Below, in pieces: positions 29,636-40,323 of a stretch of DNA of 64,000 nt (positions within the stretch are counted from its first letter, which is position 1; every line of letters starts with the position of its first letter). The notes beneath the pieces are model-generated. The model was not told where the DNA came from, made no database searches, and saw only the letters and a program-made list of their open reading frames with translations. The position numbers and the translations under genes were made by a program. The stretch is from Paucisalibacillus globulus DSM 18846. GTDB taxonomy: Bacteria; Bacillota; Bacilli; Bacillales; Amphibacillaceae. The DNA lies in contig NZ_KI519437.1 in NCBI RefSeq assembly GCF_000482485.1, forward strand, positions 196,899 through 260,898, written 5' to 3'.

Positions 29636-29664
29636 AAAAAACCTCTGGTTGATTTAACCAGAGG
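29636..29664 (-). terminator. Terminator after jag
   Basis: Perfect 9-bp stem CCTCTGGTT / AACCAGAGG followed by TTTTTT on the minus strand, 16 bp past the jag stop. Confidence 0.9.
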
Positions 29665-29679
29665 CTTCATTTATTTCGA

Positions 29680-30294
29680 TTATGGTTTTATAACTACGTG
29701 ACGGTGTGGCTCTACTCCGTCAGAATAAGTGGAAACATCTTCTTTATCCTGTAAGACACTATGAATTATTTTTCGTTCATAAGCTGGCATTGGTTCTAAT
29801 GCGACCTTCTTATTCATTCGCTTAGCCTTTTCAGCCATTCGTAATGCTAGACCTTCTAGAGTTTCCTTACGGCGACCTCTATAGCCTTCAGCATCTATTG
29901 TAACGGTATAATATTTATTTCCTTCTTTATTGACTACTAGATGTGTTAAATACTGTAATGCATTTAACGTTTGCCCACGTTTTCCAATTAATAACGCGAT
30001 CTTTTCTCCAGCTAAATCAAAGGTTACATGCTTATCTTCTACAGCAGTTGTCACCTCAACATCTACATTCATGTTTTTGACAACATCTAGGATAAACTTT
30101 TCTGCTTCTTTGATTGGATTCTTAGCCAACGTTACCTTTACAATTGCTCGTTTGGCTCCGAATACTCCTAGAATCCCTTTTTTACCTTCATCAATAATCG
30201 TAACTTGTACTTGGTCCCTGGATGTGTTTAACTGCTCTAGTGCTGATTGGACCGCTTCATCAACTGTTTGTCCGGTAGCAGTTACTTCTCTCAC
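29680..30294 (-). CDS. jag: Jag (KhpB/EloR), KH and R3H RNA-binding protein
   Basis: This 204-residue protein has an N-terminal Jag_N domain (about 1-50), a KH domain with [14 protein letters not shown], and a C-terminal R3H domain ([19 protein letters not shown]). The family (KhpB/EloR) binds RNA together with KhpA and influences cell elongation and division. It overlaps spoIIIJ by 4 nt, the conserved arrangement. Confidence 0.94.
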   Translation of the reverse strand: MREVTATGQTVDEAVQSALEQLNTSRDQVQVTIIDEGKKGILGVFGAKRAIVKVTLAKNPIKEAEKFILDVVKNMNVDVEVTTAVEDKHVTFDLAGEKIALLIGKRGQTLNALQYLTHLVVNKEGNKYYTVTIDAEGYRGRRKETLEGLALRMAEKAKRMNKKVALEPMPAYERKIIHSVLQDKEDVSTYSDGVEPHRHVVIKP

Positions 30295-31052
30295 TTTTTG
30301 TCTCCTCCAGTATTATCTTTCATCATTGGTTTACGAATAAAGATCGTTTGTGCAATCATAAATAGGTTACCAATGACCCAGTATAGTGCTAATGCAGCTG
30401 GGAACATAAACGCAAATACAGTAATCATAATTGGCATCATATACAGCATTACTGTCATTTGTGGGTTATTTGCTGCTGGACTTCCACCCATCATTAATTT
30501 TTGTTGCAAGAAAGTTGTTACCCCTGCGATAAATGGAAGAATAAAGTCTTTTTCATCTAATGGGAACCATAAGAATGAATGACCATCAATTGCATCCGTA
30601 CGCATAATTGCATGATAAATTCCAAGTAAAATTGGCATTTGAACAAAGATCGGTAAACATCCTGCAAGTGGATTTACACCATGCTTTTGGAATAATGCCA
30701 TCGTTTCCTGCTGTAATTTTTGCTGTGTATTAGCATCTTTTGAGCTATATTTTGCCTGCAATTCTTTTAATTCAGGCTGAATATCTTGCATTGCTTTTGA
30801 ACTTTTTAATTGCTTAATATTAAGTGGAAGTAATAAAGTACGAATGATTACTGTCACCAAAATAATAGCTAGTCCAAAGTTTTCATTAAATAAATCAGCG
30901 AAATAAATGATTAACCATGATAACGGATATACGAAATATTCATTCCAAATTCCTTCACTTTCCGGTGTGATTGGTTCTTTAATTTCAGTACAACCTGATA
31001 AGAAAACAACCAATCCTATTAGTAACACTATTAAAAATAACTTCTTACGCAA
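30291..31052 (-). CDS. spoIIIJ: SpoIIIJ (YidC1/OxaA) membrane protein insertase
   Basis: This 253-residue YidC/Oxa1 insertase is made as a lipoprotein: signal sequence with lipobox LSGC at about residues 18-21. About five membrane helices follow, with the conserved hydrophilic-groove Arg in [15 protein letters not shown]. It inserts membrane proteins and is needed for the sigma-G stage of sporulation through the SpoIIIA-SpoIIQ channel. It is 110 bp downstream of rnpA and overlaps jag. Confidence 0.94.
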   Translation of the reverse strand: MRKKLFLIVLLIGLVVFLSGCTEIKEPITPESEGIWNEYFVYPLSWLIIYFADLFNENFGLAIILVTVIIRTLLLPLNIKQLKSSKAMQDIQPELKELQAKYSSKDANTQQKLQQETMALFQKHGVNPLAGCLPIFVQMPILLGIYHAIMRTDAIDGHSFLWFPLDEKDFILPFIAGVTTFLQQKLMMGGSPAANNPQMTVMLYMMPIMITVFAFMFPAALALYWVIGNLFMIAQTIFIRKPMMKDNTGGDKK

Positions 31053-31162
31053 ATCCTTTTCCTCCTAACTAGTCCAAACGAAAAAAATCGCTTTCACTAA
31101 AAGACGTATATAACACATATTTTACAATAAACACTCGCTAGATTCTATTCTTATCTCAAACT

Positions 31163-31510
31163 TTACCTTTTATTTAATAGTCTTTCTTTCGACAATAAAT
31201 GGGTTAAGCTCTTTTTTACTTCAAAGAATTCCAAATCCTTCGTAGGCTGTCTAGCAATAATGATAAAATCATAAGTTGGCTTAATATCCTTTTCTAATTC
31301 ATGAAATGCCTGACGAATATATCTTTTAATCCTATTTCTTACCACAGCATTTCCAATCTTTTTGCTAACGGATAAGCCCACTCTAAAATGATTTTGATTT
31401 TCTTTCTTCATATAATAAATAACTAACTGCCTGTTCGCAAAGGACTTCCCTTTTTTAAAGATACCTTGAAATTCCTTATTATCTTTCACACGAAATTCTT
31501 TCTTCATCAT
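31163..31510 (-). CDS. rnpA: Ribonuclease P protein component
   Basis: This 115-residue basic protein has the RNase P protein signature [14 protein letters not shown] (near 60-73) and begins [23 protein letters not shown]. It binds the RNase P RNA and helps process pre-tRNA 5' ends. It lies 241 bp downstream of rpmH, a gap holding two terminator-like hairpins. Confidence 0.95.
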   Translation of the reverse strand: MMKKEFRVKDNKEFQGIFKKGKSFANRQLVIYYMKKENQNHFRVGLSVSKKIGNAVVRNRIKRYIRQAFHELEKDIKPTYDFIIIARQPTKDLEFFEVKKSLTHLLSKERLLNKR

Positions 31511-31580
31511 TGATCACCTGTCGCGATTAACCATATTTCCCATTAATCTACATTTAGAAAAATATAAATCCAATTCATAT

Positions 31581-31628
31581 GTAAAAACAAAAAGCAATGG
31601 ACCTTTTACCATTTTGAACCACTGCTTT
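31581..31628 (-). terminator. Terminator-like hairpin upstream of rnpA
   Basis: On the minus strand AAAGCAGTGG / CCATTGCTTT (one wobble) forms a stem with an 18-nt loop followed by TTTTGTTTTT. It lies about 70 bp before the rnpA start. Confidence 0.55.
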
Positions 31629-31722
31629 AAAGTTTATTCTAACTATATAATTATTATATTATCTATTTATAGTAATAAAAAACGTAAATCGGTAAAATAA
31701 GTTTTTAAACTTTCTTTTTTGC

Positions 31723-31750
31723 AAAAAAAGACCACTGATGGTTTCAGTGG
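31723..31750 (-). terminator. Terminator immediately after rpmH
   Basis: On the minus strand a perfect 7-bp stem CCACTGA / TCAGTGG with a 5-nt loop, then TCTTTTTTT. It would attenuate read-through into rnpA, spoIIIJ and jag. Confidence 0.82.
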
Positions 31751-31751
31751 C

Positions 31752-31886
<135 letters not shown>

Positions 31887-32034
31887 TTATGCTGCACCTC
31901 CTAAGGGGGATCTATTTTTACAAAACTTGGCCATTGGCCTGAGCTTTTAAACAATTGTGAATGCCTACAACTATTGCAGGCGGGAAAGATATCACTTTCC
32001 TAACAAATAAACTAATCCTTAGACAGTCTTTGTC

Positions 32035-32063
32035 ATTATACAGAAAAATTTTTTTATCGTCAA
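32035..32063 (-). promoter_or_regulatory. Sigma-A promoter of rpmH
   Basis: On the minus strand the -35 TTGACG (32063-32058) and -10 TATAAT (32040-32035) are separated by exactly 17 bp. The predicted leader to the rpmH start is about 140 nt and contains a GGAAAG/CTTTCC hairpin near 31981-32000. The stretch 32070-32300 beyond it has no recognisable gene. Confidence 0.85.
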
Positions 32064-32303
32064 CTTGATTTTGAAATATTACTCTTATAATGAAGTGTAT
32101 TTTTCCTTGTCCATACTGATAATTCAACACTGCGGTATCGCATTTTTTCCATTGAATTCCTATCTTCTGAATAAAGGATCCCCTCCGTTGCCATCCCTTT
32201 ATTACTGATAAGACAACTCACAAAATAATTACATCCACTTTTCTCATTCATTCTCACTCCATAAGACAGCTGTAACCATATTGTCAATTTCATACTTTGT
32301 ATA

Positions 32304-32829
32304 GACTGTGCGGTAACTAATAATTTTTGGTAGCGTATCGTACCCGCTCCGGAAATACACTTCGCGCATCCTAAGGCGGCTGTTGAGCCTCCTCACTCCT
32401 TCGTTGCTGCGGGGTCTCACCTATGCCTATCCTCCCATAGGAGTCTCCGTGTATTTCCGGAGCTAGTGTATATTAATCACTAATAAATGCACTTAATTTC
32501 TTGTAATTATGTTTAACAACTATATCATAATTAGAAAATTAAATTAGCGTAGGCAGAATACGGAGACTCCTCGAAAATAAAAACCGATTTTCTTCGTGCG
32601 ATGCCTTGCTGACGAAGCCTTCCTTGGGACTGCGATTACTCGCCCCACCGAAAACATTTGTCCTACGGGAATAGCACGTGTCCGAAGACCCCGCAGCGGT
32701 GCTCTTTCCGCAACGGAGGCTGAGGCCGTGCCCGTGGAAAGCGGAGTATTCTGCTGGAGCACTAACATAGCACTTTACCACTCTCTTCTCATTAGAGTGA
32801 GGAAAGTTGATATTAGTTACCGCGCAGTT
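32304..32829. repeat. TIR-bounded composite repeat, copy 2 (526 bp)
   Basis: The ends GACTGTGCGGTAACTA (32304-32319) and TAGTTACCGCGCAGTT (32814-32829) are inverted repeats. Inside are arm A on minus (about 32335-32465, ACTCCTATGGGAGGATAGG core) and arm B on plus (about 32545-32765). Arm B is longer than in copy 1 because of about 85 extra bases around 32571-32670. It fills much of the gap between rpmH and the upstream DnaA boxes. Short ORFs inside it are palindrome artefacts. Confidence 0.8.
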
Positions 32830-32921
32830 TCCATCAATTCAAAATTATAGAAAGCAAAAACAACAGAACTATCCACAATAAAAAAAGTAGTCATATTTCC
32901 TCTCTTACTACACAAATTTAA

Positions 32922-33262
32922 TTATCCACATCCCCTGTTTATTATTTTTTATATCATTTTTTATTGTCCACAGCATTTGTCGACAGGTTAATCACAAAAT
33001 ATGGTGGTGTGTATAAAAATTGTCTACAACAGATGGATATTGTGGATAAGTGTCGAAAAGGCATTGCAAACCTACCATTTTTTTGGTATCATAGTTGTGT
33101 TTTAACATGTTAATAAGCAACTAACTATTAAAAGTTATTCACAAACTGTGGATATCCTGTGGACATTAATTCACAACTTGTTTTTATATATTATCCACAA
33201 TTTCATCTAATCTGCGCATAACTCATTTTAACACTTAGTAGAGTTGACCTTAATTATCCACA
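32922..33262. promoter_or_regulatory. oriC: oriC upstream region: DnaA-box clusters before dnaA
   Basis: Perfect DnaA boxes TTATCCACA lie at 32922-32930, 33191-33199 and 33254-33262 on plus and at 33041-33049 on minus. Near matches include TTGTCCACA (32964-32972), TTATTCACA (33135-33143) and ATATCCACA on minus (33147-33155). This corresponds to the incA/incB part of the bipartite Bacillus origin and overlaps the dnaA promoter region, implying autoregulation. Confidence 0.9.
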
Positions 33263-33301
33263 ATCATTCTTAACTATTTTATATAGTTATGGTAAAAAAA
33301 C

Positions 33302-33387
33302 GTTAGAAAAACGCACATTCGTATCATCCAAAGTGAATGTGTTTGTTTTTTCTATACATGCGGAAAGTTCCTATACTTTCCTAACTA
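33302..33387 (-). repeat. Short double-hairpin repeat in the dnaA leader, copy 1
   Basis: Read on minus it starts TAGTTAGGAAAGTATA with hairpin GGAAAGT/ACTTTCC. A second hairpin follows, made from AGAAAAAAC...ACATTC and GAATGT...GTTTTTCT. It matches copies at 40125, 44049 and 52078. It lies between the last DnaA box and the dnaA start, so it is in the dnaA 5' UTR in antisense orientation. Confidence 0.75.
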
Positions 33388-33441
33388 CAAAAATAGATTA
33401 CTTACCTTTCCATCTTTATGATTTAACTAGCAATTTTATGC

Positions 33442-33483
33442 TACGAGAAATCGTATTTGAAAGTTTTTATACTTTCTTACTAG
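33442..33483 (-). repeat. Partial double-hairpin repeat in the dnaA leader, copy 2
   Basis: Read on minus it begins TAGTAAGAAAGTATAAAAAC and contains the hairpin GAAAGT/ACTTTC, i.e. only the head of the repeat family. It lies 55 bp from the previous copy and 72 bp before the dnaA TTG start. Confidence 0.55.
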
Positions 33484-33554
33484 AAAAGATAGAGAGAGGT
33501 TTTTTATTCTTAATTTTGGCTAATTAATTATCTAATTTGAAGGGGGGTCATGAA

Positions 33555-34895
33555 TTGGAAAATATCCATGATTTATGGTTAGCTACGCTTGAAAAAATTG
33601 AAGAAAAGATAAGTAAGCCTAGCTTTGATACATGGCTTAAAGATACAAAAGCAGAATCATTAGAAGGAAGCACATTAACGATAACAGCACCAAATGAATT
33701 TGCAAGAGATTGGTTAGAAGAACAATACTCCCAACTCATTCAAAAAGTATTACTTGAAGTAACTGGTGCAAAATTAAACTTAAAACTAATTGTTTTGGAT
33801 ACGATTATTGAAGAAGACAACAAGCCTAAACCAAAACAAAAACCACCAATAAATGATGTACATGATGGTAAAACCATGCTAAATCCTAAGTACACCTTCG
33901 ATACGTTTGTTATTGGGTCTGGAAACAGATTTGCTCATGCAGCTTCACTGGCAGTAGCTGAAGCACCAGCTAAAGCATACAACCCTCTATTTATTTATGG
34001 TGGCGTAGGATTAGGGAAAACTCACTTAATGCATGCTATTGGACATTATGTATTAGAACATAATAAAAATGCCAAAGTTGTTTATCTTTCTTCAGAGAAA
34101 TTCACGAATGAGTTTATTGATGCCATTATGGAAAATAAAACAGCAAATTTCCGCAATAAGTACCGTAGTGTAGATGTCCTACTAATCGATGATATCCAAT
34201 TCATTGCTGGTAAAGAATCAACACAGGAAGAATTTTTCCATACATTCAATGCACTACATGAGGAAAATAAGCAAATTATTATCTCAAGTGACCGGCCACC
34301 TAAGGAAATACCAACGCTTGAGGATCGGTTACGTTCTAGATTTGAATGGGGCCTTATTACGGACATTACACCACCAGATTTAGAAACGAGAATCGCAATT
34401 CTAACCAAAAAGGCAAAAGCAGAAGGGCTTGATATTCCAAGCGAGGTTATGCTTTATATTGCAAACCAGATTGATACCAACATTCGTGAACTTGAAGGTG
34501 CGTTAATTCGCGTTGTTGCCTATTCATCGCTTGTTAACCGAGATATTGATGCTTCCCTTGCAGCAGATGCATTAAAAGACATTATTCCAAATAACAAACC
34601 TCGAGTTATTACTATTCCCGCCATTATGGAAGTAGTTGGTGAGAAATATAATGTCAAAAAAGAGGATTTCCTTGCTAAGAAACGAACAAAATCGATTGCA
34701 TTCCCACGTCAAATCGCCATGTATTTATCTAGAGAATTAACGGATTTATCTCTTCCTAAAATTGGTGAGGAATTTGGAGGGCGTGATCATACAACTGTTA
34801 TCCATGCTCATGAAAAAATTGCTCGATTAGTTGAAAATGACTCTTTACTGGCACGAGAAATTGAAGAAATTAAACAAGAATTGAAATCTCTTTAG
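33555..34895 (+). CDS. dnaA: DnaA, chromosomal replication initiator
   Basis: This 446-residue initiator ATPase has domain I (about 1-85, helicase and SirA contact), a short linker domain II, an AAA+ domain III with Walker [11 protein letters not shown], Walker [10 protein letters not shown] and sensor motifs, and domain IV with the DnaA signature [15 protein letters not shown] for box recognition. I set the start at TTG 33555 because the protein then begins [16 protein letters not shown] like its orthologues and GGGGGG lies about 8 nt upstream. The longer frame from 33537 adds MKGGHE across that site. It sits between the two box clusters of oriC. Confidence 0.97.
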   Translation: MENIHDLWLATLEKIEEKISKPSFDTWLKDTKAESLEGSTLTITAPNEFARDWLEEQYSQLIQKVLLEVTGAKLNLKLIVLDTIIEEDNKPKPKQKPPINDVHDGKTMLNPKYTFDTFVIGSGNRFAHAASLAVAEAPAKAYNPLFIYGGVGLGKTHLMHAIGHYVLEHNKNAKVVYLSSEKFTNEFIDAIMENKTANFRNKYRSVDVLLIDDIQFIAGKESTQEEFFHTFNALHEENKQIIISSDRPPKEIPTLEDRLRSRFEWGLITDITPPDLETRIAILTKKAKAEGLDIPSEVMLYIANQIDTNIRELEGALIRVVAYSSLVNRDIDASLAADALKDIIPNNKPRVITIPAIMEVVGEKYNVKKEDFLAKKRTKSIAFPRQIAMYLSRELTDLSLPKIGEEFGGRDHTTVIHAHEKIARLVENDSLLAREIEEIKQELKSL

Positions 34896-34897
34896 AG

Positions 34898-35032
34898 TTA
34901 TCCACCTGTTAATATCGTGGATAAGGGGTGCATACTTACAAACACTTTATTCACATGTGGATAACTATATACCATCTGTGTTCGTTACGGTTATCCACAT
35001 AATCACAGCCCCTATTACTATTATTACTATAA
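34898..35032. promoter_or_regulatory. oriC: oriC downstream region: DnaA boxes, GC patch and DnaA-trio run
   Basis: Between dnaA and dnaN are boxes TTATCCACC (34898-34906), TTATTCACA (34947-34955), minus-strand TTATCCACA (34956-34964) and plus-strand TTATCCACA (34991-34999). A GC patch CAGCCCC (35005-35011) follows, then six triplets CTA-TTA-CTA-TTA-TTA-CTA (35012-35029), and then AT-rich DNA to 35060. On the complement these read 3'-GAT/AAT, the DnaA-trio consensus. This is the probable unwinding site (incC equivalent). Confidence 0.88.
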
Positions 35033-35083
35033 AATCTTTATAAAAATAATAAATATATAGAACTTCCATTGGAGGATTTATTC

Positions 35084-36220
35084 ATGAAATTTACGATTCA
35101 ACGTGATCTATTAATTGATAGTGTACAAGATGTAATGAAAGCTATCTCTTCTAGAACCGCTATACCGATTCTAACGGGGATGAAGATAGAAGTAAGGCAT
35201 CATGGGATAACCTTAACAGGTAGTGATTCCGATATTTCCATTGAGTCTTATATCCCCGCTGAAGAGAACGGTATGGTAAATGTAGAAGATATTGAAGAAG
35301 GTAGTATTGTTTTACAGGCCAAATATTTCCCTGATATCGTACGTAAATTACCAGAACAGCACGTAGAAATTGTGGCTGATGAAAATTTAAAGGTAACCAT
35401 TCGTTCTGGGAAAGCTGAATTTAATTTAAATGGCCAAGATGCTGATGAATATCCACAACTTCCTAAATTACAAACGGATGAGAGTTTTGAACTTCCAATT
35501 GATTTACTAAAAAGCTTAATTAAACAAACAGTATTTGCTGTTTCTTCTATGGAAACACGTCCAATCTTAACGGGTGTTAACCTTTCACTTGTGGATAATA
35601 AATTGACGTTTACTGCTACGGATAGCCACCGCTTAGCAGCTAGAGAAGTACCTGTTTCATCATCCAATGTACAATTCGGGAGTATTGTAGTCCCTGGTAA
35701 AAGTTTAAATGAACTAAATAAAATTCTAGATGATACAGAAGAAACAGTGGAAATAAGTGTCACTAATAATCAGATTTTATTCCGTACGAAACACTTAAAC
35801 TTCTTATCTCGTATTCTAGACGGAAACTATCCAGAAACATCTAGACTAATTCCAGAACAAAGTAAAACAGTTCTTCACGTAAAAACAAAAGATTTAATAA
35901 GTAGTATTGACCGTGCATCTCTACTTGCTAGGGAAGAAAGAAATAATGTGGTTAAATTAACAACTCTGAACGGTAATATTTTGGAAATTACAAGTAATTC
36001 TCCAGAAGTAGGACACGTATCAGAAGAATTAGCTGTTCAATCAATCGAAGGTGAAGAACTAAAAATCTCCTTCAGTTCAAAATATATGCTAGATGCTCTA
36101 AAGGTAATGGAAGTAGACGAAGTAAAAGTCGACTTCACAGGCGCTATGAGACCATTCATCATCCGCCCAATAAACGACCCAACCATGCTCCAACTAATCC
36201 TACCGGTAAGAACATATTAG
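35084..36220 (+). CDS. dnaN: DNA polymerase III beta subunit (sliding clamp)
   Basis: This 378-residue clamp has three repeated clamp domains and begins MKFTIQRDLLIDSVQDVMKA, with the C-terminal PIRPxxD-like segment and LPVRTY ending (FIIRPINDPTMLQLILPVRTY). It encircles DNA and tethers polymerase. The start at ATG 35084 follows TTGGAGG by 8 nt. The upstream in-frame TTG at 35069 overlaps that site. A strong terminator follows. Confidence 0.97.
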   Translation: MKFTIQRDLLIDSVQDVMKAISSRTAIPILTGMKIEVRHHGITLTGSDSDISIESYIPAEENGMVNVEDIEEGSIVLQAKYFPDIVRKLPEQHVEIVADENLKVTIRSGKAEFNLNGQDADEYPQLPKLQTDESFELPIDLLKSLIKQTVFAVSSMETRPILTGVNLSLVDNKLTFTATDSHRLAAREVPVSSSNVQFGSIVVPGKSLNELNKILDDTEETVEISVTNNQILFRTKHLNFLSRILDGNYPETSRLIPEQSKTVLHVKTKDLISSIDRASLLAREERNNVVKLTTLNGNILEITSNSPEVGHVSEELAVQSIEGEELKISFSSKYMLDALKVMEVDEVKVDFTGAMRPFIIRPINDPTMLQLILPVRTY

Positions 36221-36279
36221 AATTCTGCAGCTGTAGGAAAAGGATAACCCTTTACGACGTGGACATGGCAAGAAAACTA

Positions 36280-36323
36280 AAAAAAGACTTTTATCACAAA
36301 CCCGAGCGATAAAAGTCTTTTTT
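36280..36323 (+). terminator. Terminator after dnaN
   Basis: A 13-bp stem AAAGACTTTTATC / GATAAAAGTCTTT with a 13-nt loop and TTTTTT tail. It separates dnaA-dnaN from the yaaA-recF-remB-gyrB unit. Confidence 0.88.
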
Positions 36324-36458
36324 CATACCAATAAAAAGCATTTTTAACCCCATACAAACGTTTTAACCTCTTTTTAAGGGTCTTACCTTTCCTTCAAGCA
36401 AAAACTTTAGTAAAATGGTTATAAGCGATTATTTCTAAAAAACAATCAGGAATCGGTG

Positions 36459-36686
36459 ATGAAATTGCATACAACTATTGAAATTAACACGGACTATATT
36501 ACACTCGGCCAACTTGTAAAGCTCACTAACGTACTAGAGTCAGGTGGTATGGTAAAAGCATATTTACAAGATATAGGAGCTGTTGTTAATGGAGAATTAG
36601 AACATCGTCGCGGGAGAAAACTCTATCCAAACGATGTTGTTGAAATTGAAGGTGCTGGATCTTTCGTTGTTGTAAAAAAAGATTAG
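36459..36686 (+). CDS. yaaA: YaaA, S4-domain RNA-binding protein
   Basis: This 75-residue protein is a single S4 RNA-binding domain (TLGQLVKLTNVLESGGMVKAY... NGELEHRRGRKLYPNDVVEI). YaaA is conserved between dnaN and recF in Bacilli and is linked with ribosome assembly. I chose ATG 36459 (AGGA 7 nt before). The GTG at 36456 is adjacent. recF starts 20 bp downstream of its stop. Confidence 0.9.
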   Translation: MKLHTTIEINTDYITLGQLVKLTNVLESGGMVKAYLQDIGAVVNGELEHRRGRKLYPNDVVEIEGAGSFVVVKKD

Positions 36687-36706
36687 TTCCTAAATGAGGA
36701 ATGCAC

Positions 36707-37819
36707 ATGCATATTAAAGAATTAAAATTAACAAATTACCGGAATTATAAAACCTTGAATATTGAATTCGATGATAAAGTAAATGTCATTATTGGAGAAA
36801 ATGCACAAGGTAAAACAAATCTAATGGAAGCCATTTATCTTCTCGCATTTACCAAGTCACATCGAACCTCTAAAGAAAAAGAATTAATCCGTTGGGACGA
36901 GGAATATGCTAAAATAGAAGGTAGAGTCGAAAAGCGCAAGACCTCCATTCCACTGGAAATAGTTATATCCGGAAAAGGAAAAAAAGCAAAGTTAAATCAT
37001 TTAGAACAAAGAAAACTAAGTGATTATATTGGGAACTTAAATGTTGTCATGTTTGCCCCTGAAGACTTGACCTTAGTCAAAGGGCCTCCGAATGTACGTA
37101 GAAGGTTTATTGATATGGAACTAGGACAAATTCAACCTAGGTATATATATCACCTTGGACAGTTTCAAAAGGTATTAAAGCAGCGGAATCACTTATTAAA
37201 GCAAATGCAAAGAGACCGAAGTATAAATCGTATGATGCTCAGCGTCTTAACAGAGCAACTAATTGAACATGCAAGCACTATTTTAGAACGACGCTTTGCC
37301 TTCTTAGAACTGCTAAGAAAATGGGCAAAGCCAATTCATCATGGGATAAGCCATCAATTAGAAGAACTTGAAATTGAGTACCAAGCAACGATAGAAGTAT
37401 TAGAAGGTGCGTCTAAGGAGAAAATAGAAAGTAGTTTTCAAGAGAAGTTTGAGCAATCTATTGATAAAGAGATTGAACGTGGAACAACACTTTATGGACC
37501 TCATCGAGATGATATCCACTTTTACGTAAATGGGAAAAATGTTCAAACATATGGATCCCAAGGTCAACAACGTACAACGGCTTTGTCCGTAAAGTTAGCT
37601 GAAATTGATCTTATTTACAGTGAAGTAGGAGAATATCCAATCCTCCTCTTAGACGATGTTTTAAGTGAATTGGATGACTATAGGCAGTCACATCTTTTAA
37701 ATACAATTCAAGGGAAAGTCCAAACCTTTGTTTCTACGACAAGTGTAGATGGAATTCATCATAGTACCTTGGAAAAGGCAGAAATTTTTAGAGTTCAAGA
37801 TGGAATGGTCATCTCTTAG
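36707..37819 (+). CDS. recF: RecF, recombination mediator and gap-repair protein
   Basis: This 370-residue SMC-like ATPase has Walker [14 protein letters not shown] (about 34-46), the ABC signature [17 protein letters not shown] and Walker [14 protein letters not shown]. It loads RecA at gaps with RecO and RecR. The start at ATG 36707 ([14 protein letters not shown]) is preceded by GAGG at 7 nt. The ATG at 36701 lies directly on that site. Confidence 0.96.
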   Translation: MHIKELKLTNYRNYKTLNIEFDDKVNVIIGENAQGKTNLMEAIYLLAFTKSHRTSKEKELIRWDEEYAKIEGRVEKRKTSIPLEIVISGKGKKAKLNHLEQRKLSDYIGNLNVVMFAPEDLTLVKGPPNVRRRFIDMELGQIQPRYIYHLGQFQKVLKQRNHLLKQMQRDRSINRMMLSVLTEQLIEHASTILERRFAFLELLRKWAKPIHHGISHQLEELEIEYQATIEVLEGASKEKIESSFQEKFEQSIDKEIERGTTLYGPHRDDIHFYVNGKNVQTYGSQGQQRTTALSVKLAEIDLIYSEVGEYPILLLDDVLSELDDYRQSHLLNTIQGKVQTFVSTTSVDGIHHSTLEKAEIFRVQDGMVIS

Positions 37820-37848
37820 GGAATTGTATGTAGATGGGGGAGTAAAAA

Positions 37849-38127
37849 TTGTTTATTCACATTGGAAATGAAAATGTTATAAGGTCAAAAGATATTGTTT
37901 CCATTATTGATTATAATATTATTTCATCATCCACTATTATGGATGAAATGATGACAGCCAATCAAGCTATCATTATTGGACCAGTAGAGGATGCAAAAGC
38001 AGTTGTGATTACGAATAACCAATTGTATTTGAGCACATTGTCTGTTGCAACATTAAAGAAACGAGCAAGTATCATGTCAACAATAAGTAAACTTGATGAT
38101 TATTCAAGTGACTTAGAGCTTGAATAA
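37849..38127 (+). CDS. remB: RemB/YaaB family regulator (DUF370)
   Basis: This 92-residue protein begins MFIHIGNENVIRSKDIVSIID, the DUF370 fold of RemA/RemB, here the RemB (YaaB) paralogue found between recF and gyrB. The RemA relative is a DNA-binding activator of biofilm matrix genes. The start is TTG at 37849 after GGGGGAG. Confidence 0.87.
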   Translation: MFIHIGNENVIRSKDIVSIIDYNIISSSTIMDEMMTANQAIIIGPVEDAKAVVITNNQLYLSTLSVATLKKRASIMSTISKLDDYSSDLELE

Positions 38128-40077
<1,950 letters not shown>

Positions 40078-40124
40078 CGATAAGTTATTAAAAGTTAAAA
40101 GATAAAATATTACTCGTTTTTAGG

Positions 40125-40262
40125 TAGTTAGGAAAGTATAAACATCTTTCACACACGTATAGAAAAACTAGCAAAGGATCGCTTGCCGTATTGTAAAGAT
40201 TACTCTAAAGAGAGGCACTCCAAGCGATAAAATCGAGAGGCGATTGTGGCGAGTTTTTCTAA
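40125..40262 (+). repeat. Double-hairpin repeat between gyrB and gyrA
   Basis: It starts TAGTTAGGAAAGTATA (40125-40140). An outer stem follows, AGAAAAACT (from 40161) pairing with AGTTTTTCT (40252-40260), with about 80 bp in between including GGATCGCTTGCC. This is the longest variant of the family also seen at 33302, 44049 and 52078. A second hairpin (GTGTCTGACTAAC / GTTAGTC..GACAC, about 40266-40304) follows just before the gyrA ribosome-binding site. Confidence 0.75.
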
Positions 40263-40323
40263 ACATGTGTCTGACTAACATAAGCGAAAGTTAGTCTTTG
40301 ACACAATCAGGAGGTTTAAATCT

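Noticed and set aside
31918-32293. Two short minus-strand ORFs upstream of rpmH
   Set aside because: They overlap the rpmH promoter and leader, show no family resemblance and have no good translation start.
32539-32850. Overlapping ORFs of 74-84 codons on both strands
   Set aside because: They lie inside arm B of the palindromic composite repeat, have no ribosome-binding site, and arise from its GC-rich inverted sequence.
33333-33527. 64-codon ORF between the DnaA boxes and dnaA
   Set aside because: It is made of the antisense repeat copies in the dnaA leader. No Shine-Dalgarno sequence; composition is Phe/Ser-rich as expected for a shadow.
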